NCBI RefSeq assembly: GCF_041058985.1
Contig: NZ_JBEHZE010000001.1
Coordinates: forward strand, 2,775,827 to 2,839,826
Reading direction: 5' to 3'
Origin: Hyphococcus lacteus
Lineage (GTDB): Bacteria; Pseudomonadota; Alphaproteobacteria; Caulobacterales; Parvularculaceae
Length of the DNA stretch: 64,000 nucleotides
Under the pieces are notes generated by a model. It was not told the origin of the DNA and did no database searches. It worked only from the letters and a program-made list of their open reading frames with translations. A program made the translations under genes and the position numbers. Of this stretch, positions 1-9,900 are shown piece by piece; position 1 is the first letter of the stretch; every line of letters begins with the position of its first letter.

Positions 1-1245
1 ACGGCAGACTACTATGTGCCGCATCTAGCCCATGCGCAGATGGAACCGCCTGCTGCGTTGGCTCAGTTTTTGGACGGCAATGTTGAAGTCTGGACCTCGA
101 CGCAGAATCCTCAACAAGCACGCCTCGACCTCGCCAGAATAATGGAAATCGATTACGCCAATGTGCGCGTGAACAATGCTCTGTTGGGTGGCGGTTTTGG
201 GCGCAAATCCAAGCCAGATTTTGTCTATGAAGCGGCGCTCCTCGCACGGGCGCTGAACATACCCATCAAAGTGATATGGACACGTGAAGACGATATCCAA
301 CATGATTACCTGCACACGGTCGCCGCACAGCGTATCGAGGGTTCACTCGATCCGGACGGCAATCTGACCGGGTGGCGACAGCGAGTTAGCTTTCCATCAA
401 TTAGTTCAATTTTTAATCCCGCGACAGAATATGGTTCTGCGGGCGAATTGGGCCTTGGGTTTTCAGACAATCCATTTGCAGTACCAAATTTGCGACTAGA
501 GAACGGCAAAGCCAAAGGCAAGATCCGTATTGGCTGGCTGCGATCTGTGAACAATATTCAACATGCATTCGCAACTCAGTCTTTCGCAGCGGAACTAGCC
601 CACGCAGCCGGACGTGACCCAAAGGACTACCTATTGGAATTGATCGGAGAGGATCGCATCATTGATCTCGCCCAAGAAGGCTTGGAAGTTGACTATAGTA
701 ACTACAACCAATCTTATGACGAACATCCGATTGATACCGGCCGCCTAAAAAATGTGATCAGAACGGCTGCAGATAAGATCGGCTGGCGCACCGACCTGCC
801 CGAAGGTCATGGAATGGGCATCGCCGGCCACCGCAGCTTCCTCAGTTATGTTGCAACCGCCGTTGAGGTCAAAGTTGATGGCGATGGAAAGCTTGAAATT
901 CAAAACGTCTGGGTCGCTTGCGATTGCGGTGTCGCGGTTAACCCAGAATCTGTTCGCGCCCAAATGGAAGGGGCCAGCGTCTTTGCGCTCTCCAACATGT
1001 TTGAAAGCGCCATAACCGCATCAAATGGGCGTGTTGATCAAAGCAATTTCCACGATTACAAATTGCTACGTATCAATAATTCACCACACCAGGTGAATGT
1101 AGAGATGATAAAAAGCAACGCCGCACCTGGTGGCGTGGGCGAACCGGGTACGCCGCCTTTTGCCCCGGCACTGACCAACGCTATTTTTGCGGCGACAGGA
1201 AAGCGCATTCGCGAACTCCCGATTGGCGATCAATTATCGGCCTAA
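1..1245 (+). CDS. IorB-like molybdopterin-binding oxidoreductase subunit, 5' truncated by the window
   Basis: This is the C-terminal part of the large molybdenum-cofactor subunit of an aldehyde oxidase/xanthine dehydrogenase-family enzyme, closest in pattern to the isoquinoline 1-oxidoreductase beta subunit. The reading frame is open from base 1, so the GTG at 16 is not taken as the start. The sequence shows the PHLAHAQMEPPAA substrate-channel motif, the cofactor-contacting GGGFGRK motif and, near the C terminus, PGGVGEPGTPP, whose glutamate is the catalytic base in this family. IorB-type proteins are usually exported by Tat and partnered by a small 2Fe-2S subunit; both the leader and the partner would lie upstream of the window. 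Hydroxylation of an N-heterocycle or aldehyde is a family-level inference and the substrate is unknown. A strong terminator follows. Confidence 0.9.
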   Translation, partial: TADYYVPHLAHAQMEPPAALAQFLDGNVEVWTSTQNPQQARLDLARIMEIDYANVRVNNALLGGGFGRKSKPDFVYEAALLARALNIPIKVIWTREDDIQHDYLHTVAAQRIEGSLDPDGNLTGWRQRVSFPSISSIFNPATEYGSAGELGLGFSDNPFAVPNLRLENGKAKGKIRIGWLRSVNNIQHAFATQSFAAELAHAAGRDPKDYLLELIGEDRIIDLAQEGLEVDYSNYNQSYDEHPIDTGRLKNVIRTAADKIGWRTDLPEGHGMGIAGHRSFLSYVATAVEVKVDGDGKLEIQNVWVACDCGVAVNPESVRAQMEGASVFALSNMFESAITASNGRVDQSNFHDYKLLRINNSPHQVNVEMIKSNAAPGGVGEPGTPPFAPALTNAIFAATGKRIRELPIGDQLSA

Positions 1246-1263
1246 TCACCGACATCTTCTTTG

Positions 1264-1295
1264 AAAAGCCATCGCCTCTCGCGATGGCTTTTTTT
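1264..1295 (+). terminator. Rho-independent terminator of the IorB-like gene
   Basis: Perfect 11-bp arms AAAGCCATCGC and GCGATGGCTTT with loop CTCTC lie 20 bases after the stop codon and run directly into a T tract. This is a textbook intrinsic terminator and separates the oxidase from the receptor gene downstream. Confidence 0.9.
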
Positions 1296-1446
1296 ATGCC
1301 CACTTCCTCAAAATAATTCCTCTTAAACTTTAATGCCAAAAAGTTGATCAGACTTTACCCCCATCGACAGTCATTGGCGCTATTGTCCGTGTGCTGGTGA
1401 GGGCCAGTCATTTACATTTTATTGCTCTGTAAGGGGATATTTCTGC

Positions 1447-3666
1447 GTGCCAATCTCAAAGCTCACATACCAATACATTTTATTTACAGCATGTGGCCTT
1501 TCATTGCATGCCACGTCATTGGCACAAGAGCCCACTGATATCGTTTTGGTGTCGGCTCAAAAGCGAATACAAAACATTGACGATGTACCGGTCTCAGTCA
1601 GTGTCATTAATGATGAAGCGCTGAACGCGATCAGCGCGGCAGGTGAAGACATCCTATTCCTCGCGGCGCGGTCACCCAGTCTTTACGCCGAAGCATCATC
1701 AGGACGAACCTTCCCTCGGTTTTACATTCGTGGGTTAGGCAACACGGATTTCGACCTGAATGCAAACCAACCGGTCAGTCTCGTTTATGACGAGATTGTT
1801 CTCGAAAATTCTATCCTAAAAGGTTTTCCCGTTTTTGACCTCGATCGCGTAGAAGTTTTGCGTGGGCCTCAAGGAACTTTATTTGGCAGAAATAGTCCCG
1901 CAGGCGTCATTAAATTTGAGTCAGCAAAACCCACCGAATATGTCGAGGGCTATGGCCGTGTTTCCTATGGTAGCTTTAACAGCGTCGATATCGAAGGCGC
2001 TATTAGCGGCCCTATCGCTGGCGATAAGCTTATGGGACGCTTATCAATTCTAACCCAACGGCGAGATGATTATGTTGATAATAGTTTCTCAGGTGGTGAA
2101 GAAGGGTTTGAAGAATTCTTTGAATTTGCCGGTCGAGCCCAGTTACTGTTCAAACCCAATGACCGGGTGTCGTCACTTTTGAACATTCATGGTCGGCGTC
2201 TCGACGGTGGATCTAGATTATTCCGTGCAAATATTATTAACCCGGACACAGGAGGCTTGATCGAAAATTTCGATCGTCGCACCACGGCGCAAGATGCGAC
2301 ACAAGTTCTCGAAGTTTATAATATTGGCGCGAGTCTGAAAACGGAAATTGATTTGGACGTTGGGGTGCTCACTTCAATTACTGGTTACGAACAAATTGGA
2401 ATTTCCGCACGCGGTGACGTCGATGGCGGGTTTGGTGCGGATTTCACCCCCCCCGTTGGCACCGGCTCTATTCCTTTTGCTGCTGAAAGCGCAGACAACA
2501 TCACCGATCATGACCAGTTTACACAGGAATTGCGCTTCAACTTCTCACCGACAGAAAATACGAATACAACCATCGGCGGCTATTTCTTTTACGAAAAGCT
2601 CGACATCGAGAATTTAAGTTTCGATACTCTATCAGGCGGCATAGAAAATGGTCGCGCGATACAAAATCAAGAAACCTACGCATGGGCTGTTTTTGGCTCA
2701 ACCGAATGGTTAGTGAGCGACCGCATAACCCTACAGGGTGGTTTGCGAATTTCCGGCGAAGACAAATCATTTATCGCCGAACGGCTTGTTGGACCGTTTG
2801 GTTCCGGCACCCTCGCCCCGATCCAACAAGACCTTGATGATGTCGTGATCTCTGGCGACGCAAGCGTCACTTACTCGCTCACGTCTAACACAAACATTTA
2901 CACGCGTTATGCCCGTGGTTTCCGCGCACCAAACGTACAAGGGCGCATTGTGTTTGGCGATGCTGTTACTGTGGCAAACACCGAGACGATTAATGCATTT
3001 GAAGCTGGCGTTAAAGGAACGCTTTTCTCCGGGCTAGGCTGTTACGCCATATCCGGCTTTTATTTTGAGACCAGCGACCAACAGCTCACCGCTGTTGGCG
3101 GTGCGGGAAATTTCAATCAACTCCTTAATGCAGATAAAGTGATTGGTTATGGATTTGAGGCTGAAGCGTCCCTCTCGCCAGTATCTGGCCTCGACCTGAC
3201 AGCAGGTCTAAGTCTCAACGATACAGAAATCGACGATCCTGATCTCGAAGTTGGTGTCTGTACTATCGGATGCACAGTGCTCAATCCAATTAATCCACTC
3301 ACAAATAATGCGCTGATAGACGGAAACGCGCTGCCGCAAGCGCCGCGTTGGATCGCAAACGCTACCCTCCATTACACCCTTCCCGTACTCAATGGACGTG
3401 GAGACGTTTTCGTTTTTACTGACTGGGCTTACCGAAGTCGCATCAACTTCTTTTTGTATGAAAGCGCAGAATTCCAAGATCAAAAGCTAATCGAAGGTGG
3501 TATTCGCGTAGGGTATCGAGAAGCGGGAGGCCGGTACGAAGTCGCCGCGTATGGCCGCAACCTCACTAATGATACCTCAGTCGAAGGCGCGCTTGATTTC
3601 AATAACTTTACCGGCTTCGTCAACGAACCCCGGGTTTGGGGTGTCGAAATTTCCTCGCGGTTCTAA
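1447..3666 (+). CDS. TonB-dependent outer-membrane receptor
   Basis: A 739-residue receptor with a Sec signal peptide ending near residue 26 (SLAQ), a plug domain at about residues 35-155 and a 22-strand-type barrel up to a terminal SRF. The plug carries the diagnostic VLRGPQGTLFGRN motif, and the barrel includes the ARGFRAPN motif seen in this superfamily. The GTG start is chosen because the leader sequence begins there and AAGGGGAT lies about 10 bases upstream. It imports an unidentified ligand using energy from TonB-ExbBD. The DUF547 gene follows after 23 bases, so the two are probably cotranscribed. It is shorter than, and clearly distinct from, the approximately 1050-residue receptors elsewhere in the window. 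Confidence 0.9.
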   Translation: MPISKLTYQYILFTACGLSLHATSLAQEPTDIVLVSAQKRIQNIDDVPVSVSVINDEALNAISAAGEDILFLAARSPSLYAEASSGRTFPRFYIRGLGNTDFDLNANQPVSLVYDEIVLENSILKGFPVFDLDRVEVLRGPQGTLFGRNSPAGVIKFESAKPTEYVEGYGRVSYGSFNSVDIEGAISGPIAGDKLMGRLSILTQRRDDYVDNSFSGGEEGFEEFFEFAGRAQLLFKPNDRVSSLLNIHGRRLDGGSRLFRANIINPDTGGLIENFDRRTTAQDATQVLEVYNIGASLKTEIDLDVGVLTSITGYEQIGISARGDVDGGFGADFTPPVGTGSIPFAAESADNITDHDQFTQELRFNFSPTENTNTTIGGYFFYEKLDIENLSFDTLSGGIENGRAIQNQETYAWAVFGSTEWLVSDRITLQGGLRISGEDKSFIAERLVGPFGSGTLAPIQQDLDDVVISGDASVTYSLTSNTNIYTRYARGFRAPNVQGRIVFGDAVTVANTETINAFEAGVKGTLFSGLGCYAISGFYFETSDQQLTAVGGAGNFNQLLNADKVIGYGFEAEASLSPVSGLDLTAGLSLNDTEIDDPDLEVGVCTIGCTVLNPINPLTNNALIDGNALPQAPRWIANATLHYTLPVLNGRGDVFVFTDWAYRSRINFFLYESAEFQDQKLIEGGIRVGYREAGGRYEVAAYGRNLTNDTSVEGALDFNNFTGFVNEPRVWGVEISSRF

Positions 3667-3689
3667 CCGGTCCAAAACTAAAGGTTACA

Positions 3690-4496
3690 ATGAGAAAAAT
3701 ACTTTTTGTCTTCTTCAGTCTTCTATTATCATCGCACGCACATAGCCAAAACCTTAGTGCACTCGGGAAATGGACGAACACCAGCGATAAAACCATCGAC
3801 CATTCAGAATGGGCCATCATTCTTGAAACCTATGTCGATGCTAATACGGAAGACGGCGTGAATCGGTTTTTCTATAGCGAAGTAACTGGCCCTGACAAAA
3901 AACGACTAAAGAGTTATATCAAATTTCTCGCCCAAATTGATCCGACGGCACTCAACAAAGAAGAAAGCTTCGCCTATTGGGCCAATCTATACAACGCGCT
4001 CACAGTTGACCTGATCCTCGATAATTATCCGATAGAAAGCATCAAAGATATCAAACCGTCTGTCTTTGCGTTTGGCCCATGGAAAATGGATGTCGTTAAA
4101 GTTTCCGGTCAAGAATTATCGCTTGATGATATTGAGCACGGCATTCTACGCGCTTATTGGACTGACGCGCGCATACATTACGCAGTAAATTGCGCATCAA
4201 TCGGATGCCCAAATCTGCGCGCGGTGCCGTTTAGCGGTCAAAGCCTGGAACGAGATTTAGAAAGTGCCGCTCGCGCCTATATCAATCACCCGCGCGGGGC
4301 ACATGTCGACTCTGAAGGACGATTGATCCTTTCGTCTATTTATGATTGGTACAGCGATGATTTCGGCGAATCCGATAGCGCTATTATCGCTCATCTTTCG
4401 CTCTATGCCGATGATGATCTCGCATCGAAACTTAGCTCAATTAAAAAAATCCATAATTATAACTATGACTGGAGCTTGAATATAGCGAATCCATAA
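3690..4496 (+). CDS. DUF547 domain exported protein
   Basis: This 268-residue protein has a signal peptide (MRKILFVFFSLLLSSHAHS) and a DUF547 domain over about residues 70-210. The FAYWANLYNALTVDLIL stretch and the cysteine pair in NCASIGCPNLR are typical of that domain. The ATG at 3690 is preferred over an in-frame ATG at 3636: AAAGGTT precedes it and the leader peptide begins there, whereas the earlier one lies inside the receptor gene. DUF547 proteins have no established biochemical function. Here the gene sits 23 bases behind a TonB receptor on the same strand and probably shares its transcript. It converges on the lipoprotein gene at 4541. Confidence 0.85.
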   Translation: MRKILFVFFSLLLSSHAHSQNLSALGKWTNTSDKTIDHSEWAIILETYVDANTEDGVNRFFYSEVTGPDKKRLKSYIKFLAQIDPTALNKEESFAYWANLYNALTVDLILDNYPIESIKDIKPSVFAFGPWKMDVVKVSGQELSLDDIEHGILRAYWTDARIHYAVNCASIGCPNLRAVPFSGQSLERDLESAARAYINHPRGAHVDSEGRLILSSIYDWYSDDFGESDSAIIAHLSLYADDDLASKLSSIKKIHNYNYDWSLNIANP

Positions 4497-4540
4497 TCTC
4501 GGCCCCGCTATACATAAAAATCGACCGCCGATAAAAACGG

Positions 4541-5644
4541 CTACAAAAACTGGTCCATGGCTTGATCGAGATAATCGATCATCAAATCGCGATTGTCAGA
4601 GCGAACATCGCTACTTTGTTCGATATGTAAATAACGATGTGTGTTACTCGAGTCTTCAGCGGCCGTGTCACAAACATCGGGTGATCCATTGGTATAACGA
4701 CCCGAAGTGTTTGTCGTACCACCTAGGCTGGTCGTATAAAGATCATCTCCTTCCACATCGAGAAACGGGCTATACATACATGCCGATATCTGCCCGCCGT
4801 TATTAATCACTGACGCAAGTGTCGTCATCAGTGTAACACCGCTGGCATTTACCAGCGACCGAGTCTCACTTAAATTTACGAGTTTATCGTTGTCGCCGGG
4901 CGCACATTGCGACTGTAACGTTGTCAGACTAGCGGAACCAAAACCATGAAATTCTATATAGTGAACATCGTTGTTAAAGTCTTCGATGGATTTTTGGGCG
5001 ACAAAGAAAAGATGTTCGTCATTATGAACGGCATCACTAACACGATAGTCGCTAAAATTTTGGCAACTACTTGCCACAGGGCTACTGCGCCGGTGAACAC
5101 CTGCCATTAAAAAATACCGGACATCCAACTCAAGATAAGCCGCGATCCCTTCAAGATTTGTGTTCTGATCAAACTTAGGGTGCGGCACATGAATAGCAAC
5201 GTTACGCGATGCCGATGGATTAAAAATGAATGTTCCGCCACCTGCGCTACCAGCCGTCGGTACCGGAATTTTCTCACGCAATAAATAATACGTCTTCCCT
5301 GTATCCGTATCCAAAAACTCGACAAGTTCATAACCGATCGTTTCTGCTGTTTCATGGGCATCGGTGTACCGTTCATTCAAAATATCTGAAACAACTTCGC
5401 TTAAACTCGTGCGTTGGGAGGCAGTTGGTACGTCAAAAATGTCATCATTTGCCTGACCAAATTCCAACGCCGTTAGATAACCGTTCAAACTGCCGGATTG
5501 CGTAGGAACTGGATCGACTGGTGCCGGTGGTGGCGTCACTGGTGGTGATGGCGGCGGCGTGGATGGTGCATCATCATTTCCACCAGAGCATGCACTCAAT
5601 AGCAAAACCGTGACCGCTACAAAAAGGGTTCGTTGGAGCATCAT
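4541..5644 (-). CDS. Lipoprotein of unknown function with a Pro-rich linker and His-rich motifs
   Basis: About 367 residues. The N terminus is a lipoprotein signal with lipobox LLSAC, followed by a proline/threonine-rich linker (residues about 28-48) and a globular domain. The domain contains HVPHP, a nearby Asp, AGVHRR, several Cys residues, DAVHN and EFHGFG. Such clustered His/Asp motifs are reminiscent of zinc amidohydrolase or carboxypeptidase-like folds, but I do not recognise a named family with certainty. The start is placed at the tandem ATG codons at 5644/5641 because the leader begins there; the longer reading frame from 5692 has no leader. An M14 peptidase-like gene lies 74 bases upstream on the same strand, so cotranscription and a shared hydrolytic role are plausible. 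Confidence 0.75.
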   Translation of the reverse strand: MMLQRTLFVAVTVLLLSACSGGNDDAPSTPPPSPPVTPPPAPVDPVPTQSGSLNGYLTALEFGQANDDIFDVPTASQRTSLSEVVSDILNERYTDAHETAETIGYELVEFLDTDTGKTYYLLREKIPVPTAGSAGGGTFIFNPSASRNVAIHVPHPKFDQNTNLEGIAAYLELDVRYFLMAGVHRRSSPVASSCQNFSDYRVSDAVHNDEHLFFVAQKSIEDFNNDVHYIEFHGFGSASLTTLQSQCAPGDNDKLVNLSETRSLVNASGVTLMTTLASVINNGGQISACMYSPFLDVEGDDLYTTSLGGTTNTSGRYTNGSPDVCDTAAEDSSNTHRYLHIEQSSDVRSDNRDLMIDYLDQAMDQFL

Positions 5645-5718
5645 TATATTCTCAATTTTCCGGCGCTTCACCGAACATTTCGTAACTATCATTAGGACAG
5701 AAAGGCTTTGTCGGCAGT

Positions 5719-6924
5719 CTAATTTCGCGACGCTTTATCCTTACCGAGATCGTCTTCGTCGTAGGACAAAAGAATTCGCATCATCTCTTCGGCAAAGACT
5801 ACCGCGCTGCGTGATATCGCTGCTCTATTTGTCTCGTCGCCAACTTCATAAGTCATGGATGGCGCACCAAATCTTCCGAATGAATAATTCTTCGAAGTTG
5901 GCAAACTCCGTTGATGACGTTCCTCGCGTGAGAAATCGTAATAATCAAACCGTTCATCAGCCGACTCGAGCCAACGCGCAGTGAATTTTTCTGGTTTGGT
6001 TTTTTCTTTTTTTGTCTGGGTATAGAATAAGTTCTTTTTAGTAGAATGGAAATCAAGCATCAGACGAAGTTGACTGTTGGGATCATCCGCAATGTCATCA
6101 AGTAATTTTTTCGCGGCCTGTGTTTCTGGCTGCGTGAAAGGCCCCCAATCACGGTTCAGATCTTTTCCATTTACATTGTGACGCCAGTTTCCATTCGCCA
6201 CCCCATCTGGGTTCATAAGAGAAACAGCAATGATGCCAAAACGGTTGCGAAAATCGGTGGCTAATTCAGTGTCAGCAAAAACAGTGCTCACAAAAGCCAA
6301 CATAGCAAACGCACCCGAAAGTTCCGGGGGGTGCTGTCGTCCAAAGAGAACCACGTATTCACGATTAGAATCTGGCTCAGAAGGTGTGCTCTTCAGTGCA
6401 TAAATTGGCCGTCCTTCCACAGAGTTACCTATTTTGACACGCTCAAGATATGGGTGCTTGGCAACCATTCCTTTTTCCCAGCTTTCATAGGCCTGTCCGC
6501 TGATCAACTCTTGTGCAGAAACGATGAATGGTTCCGTCCCCATTTCGAGGGTCATGACCACGCGTTTTCCCTTTTGGCGTTCTCGAACATAGATCGCATC
6601 GATCAAAGCCCACGTACGGCCATCATCACTACGCTTAGGGCGATAACGATGCTTTCCATAGCTATAGCGTATACTGACTTTTAAGTCGCCTGTTTGCTTC
6701 GGCGTCACGCGAAAAGAATACCACGGGCTTGGGTTGATCGGTTGGTCCTCCGGATCAATCCGGATTTCAAAACTATCCCCTTCAACAAAACATGCCGAAA
6801 TCCGGGCCCCTTCGAAATCTGCATCAAGTTTCGCGAGGTCGTTTTCGCATGTTTCATTTGCCCATGAGACGGAAAGCAAACCACTTGTAAGAAATGAAGC
6901 AATTCCGAAAAGCAATGTCCGCAT
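5719..6924 (-). CDS. Exported M14-family zinc carboxypeptidase-like protein
   Basis: About 401 residues with a signal peptide and a beta-rich N-terminal domain (about residues 25-140), then a metallocarboxypeptidase domain. The zinc ligands are visible as HPPE (HxxE) and the later His of DFHST. NPDGVANGNWRHN and LNRDWG match the substrate-pocket Asn-Arg region, and TYEVGDET supplies the catalytic Glu. This arrangement resembles the cytosolic-carboxypeptidase-like M14 subgroup with its N-terminal beta domain. The ATG at 6924 is favoured over a GTG at 6942 because TTGGGA lies a normal distance upstream and the leader is then compact. It would trim a C-terminal residue, or a gamma-linked Glu, from peptides in the periplasm; the substrate is unknown. 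Confidence 0.85.
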   Translation of the reverse strand: MRTLLFGIASFLTSGLLSVSWANETCENDLAKLDADFEGARISACFVEGDSFEIRIDPEDQPINPSPWYSFRVTPKQTGDLKVSIRYSYGKHRYRPKRSDDGRTWALIDAIYVRERQKGKRVVMTLEMGTEPFIVSAQELISGQAYESWEKGMVAKHPYLERVKIGNSVEGRPIYALKSTPSEPDSNREYVVLFGRQHPPELSGAFAMLAFVSTVFADTELATDFRNRFGIIAVSLMNPDGVANGNWRHNVNGKDLNRDWGPFTQPETQAAKKLLDDIADDPNSQLRLMLDFHSTKKNLFYTQTKKEKTKPEKFTARWLESADERFDYYDFSREERHQRSLPTSKNYSFGRFGAPSMTYEVGDETNRAAISRSAVVFAEEMMRILLSYDEDDLGKDKASRN

Positions 6925-6957
6925 TGTAAAATCCCAATTCACAGTCGATCTGAATAG

Positions 6958-9900
6958 TTAGAAACGCACATCAATACGAGCCATCGCACCGTTCCGGAGA
7001 TAACCACCACCGTCGCCATATCGATAGTTGATGGATGCATTCCACCACTCGCTGCCGACCGAGAGTCCAGCCGTTCCCGATATCACCTGACTTGGAAGAT
7101 CCACGCCTTGAGCAATCATTACGCCGCTCGCATTGGCATTACTAAAACGTGCACGCACATCGGACGCCGTCCCCGACAGGCGAGTATTCCAGGTTACTTC
7201 CGCCTCAGGACGAATGTTGAGACCATTCCCGAGTGTCCAACTTTTAGAGACATAAGTTCCGATTTTTGCGTAAGAGATTGATTGCTTTTTCTTGTCGACA
7301 GCTAAGCCCAGTGCGGTGTCACCGCCTTCTTCGAATTCATCTTGCCGCGTAGCGTAATAGTCAAACGTTACGCTCGGGCGCAGTTGGAAACTCGAATCTT
7401 TCCCAAATACATCGTAAGAAAATCGATTATGCAAAACGAGTGAGTTTGCGTCGAATTCAGATTGAGCAGTCGCACCACTGAGGCCATTTGCAACGCCGCG
7501 ATTGGCATCAAAATTTGATTTCGCATAAGCAAGCAACGAACTCACAGCGACTTTGCCGAAGTCGACGACGGCATAGCCACCAAAACTATAGGTATCACCA
7601 CGGATTTCAGAACTAAGCCCATTCGCATCGGTAGACGAGAATCCGAGCATTGCCCCTAGCGCTACGCGACGACGTAGTTGAGTATCAAAACCCATCGCAA
7701 AGGATTCGTCCGAGATGTCATAAGCTACCGAACCATCCTCAAGATCATAGAACGCATCGCCCACAGATAGCGTTGACCACACATAGTTACTCCGGTCGCG
7801 ATCTTCTTTCACAAACGCACGCCGATCGAATGCCGCCGTCATTGCATCAAACTGTTCAAACAACATCAACGTTGGTGCATTCGTGTAAATTTCTGGCGAC
7901 ACCCCGCGCAGCGCATAGTCCAGCGTGGCTCCGTTTGAAGCACCAGACACAACCATCAATTCATCAAGAACATCGGCATCGACAGCACCGCCAAGTTCAT
8001 TTTGCAAAACGGCTGCTGCTGAGGTCGCGTTTACGGAAAGTGGAATTGAAGTACCATCAAGAAGCTGATTAACGCGAACAACAACCTCGTCGCCGGACGT
8101 TTCAATATCTGCGATTTCCGCAAAGAGAAGGTTAGCCCCTGAAATCGACAATGGCGTGTTTTCGACGACGCCGCCATCTGCTGAGATGATTGTGATCTCA
8201 CTTCCAACACTCGCAAGATTTCCGGACAGGTTAATCTCACCGCCATCGAGGATCGCTTGCCCTGCCACATCGATAAGACTGGTAGTACCAGAGGAGAAGA
8301 AAATCGTTATGTCAGCGCCAGGCGAGACCAAGAAGTCACCGCCAATTCCAACGGTACCGGCTTGACCGGACGGATCGCCGACCAAGAATGATCCCGCTAG
8401 GTCAAGGTCCCCGCTAATGCCACCCAACCCAGAAAGAACAGCGCCATTTGCCACGCTGACATCCGCATCAAGCAACGCACCGGACATGATGTTCATGCTA
8501 CCGCCGTTAATTGTGGCCGTATCAAACGTAATGTCATCGGTCACATTGCTGATACCAGAAAGTTGATTCAGAATTTCAAAATTCGAAATCTTCGCCCCAG
8601 AAAGGTTTGTCTCAGCATTATCAATTATAAATGTATCAATGTCGTCATCGCCATTGATGGTTCCGGAAATAGCGTCGGCACTTGCCCCGGAAAGAATAAA
8701 CTGGTCGTTATCGCTGCCAAGGTTAATCCAGCCATCCACGGTTCCGTCATTTACAATTCGAAAAACGTCTTCGCCGCTTTCCAGAATGGAATTACCCGTA
8801 ATGCTGCCTGAGTTCGTGATATCTTCAGTTCCAAGACTACCATTAATTGCATATTCTGCAGCGCTACCGATGATAATACCGTCAGCATTGTTGATCACAG
8901 CAACAACTTCACCCGACGAACCACCAATGATATTGATACCTTCACCATTCGCCGCGCTGATCAATCCGTTGTTTGTGAGTGTACCGACGCCCTCGTCGAA
9001 TCGAACGCCAATCGCACCAGCCCCGCCGCTCGCAACGATACTTCCGTCATTTTCCAGTTGAGACCCGGTTCCCAGAACAACGCCCTCGGCACCATCGCCC
9101 GAAACCATGATGGAGCCGGTAGCCCCAATTGAGACAACAGAATCATTGTCGCTGTCGATACCGTCAGCATCGACCCCTGTCGTCAAAATAGAACCAAGCA
9201 ACGTGATATCACTGTCCAGCACCGCAAATACGCCTTCAGCACCGACACCAGCGGTAGATATTGATCCGGTGCTTGTGATTTCGACAATACCAGAATCTAC
9301 AACTTGAATTCCCTCGCCTTGGTCACCCGTTGTGACGATTGAACCCGCGTGTTCAACAATCGCGATATCACTGGTGAGAATTCCCTCTGCGCCCTCACCG
9401 CTTGTTTCGATTGTCGCTCCGGTTGCGACAGTGATCATTGATCCCGTGCTCGTCTGGATCCCTTCCGCATTCTCGCCATCAGTCTGAATCGAGCCTGTGT
9501 GTGTGATCGACACGTCATCACCACTGTCGATCCCCTCAGCAAAATTACCAGTCGTCACAAGATCAGCATTATTGATCAGTGTAATGTCGTTACCAGTAAG
9601 AATCGCCTCGTCATTGGCAACAGTAATATCATTATTGTTAATGATAGTTCCATTGCCAGAAAGAATAATCGCACCCGAAAGCGGTGTCCCCGCAGCGATC
9701 GTCACCGTCGTCGGCATACCGTTCGCAATGATATTTTGAGTCTCAAAGCCAGTAATTGTGAACAAACTCGCAGTGCTACCACTCGCATTAAAGATCAACG
9801 ATACTGCGTCGCTACCGTCGCCACCATCAAGCGTGCCCGACATCATACCGGCACTTAGATCAACAATTTCTGCTGTATCGTCACCAAGACTAAGATCAAC

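Noticed and set aside
5559..5984. 141-codon plus-strand frame
   Set aside because: It is antisense to two well-supported genes (the lipoprotein and the M14 protein) and has a random-looking composition.
9497..9858. Long plus-strand frames opposite the autotransporter
   Set aside because: They are antisense shadows of a repetitive, biased coding sequence, with no ribosome sites or motifs.
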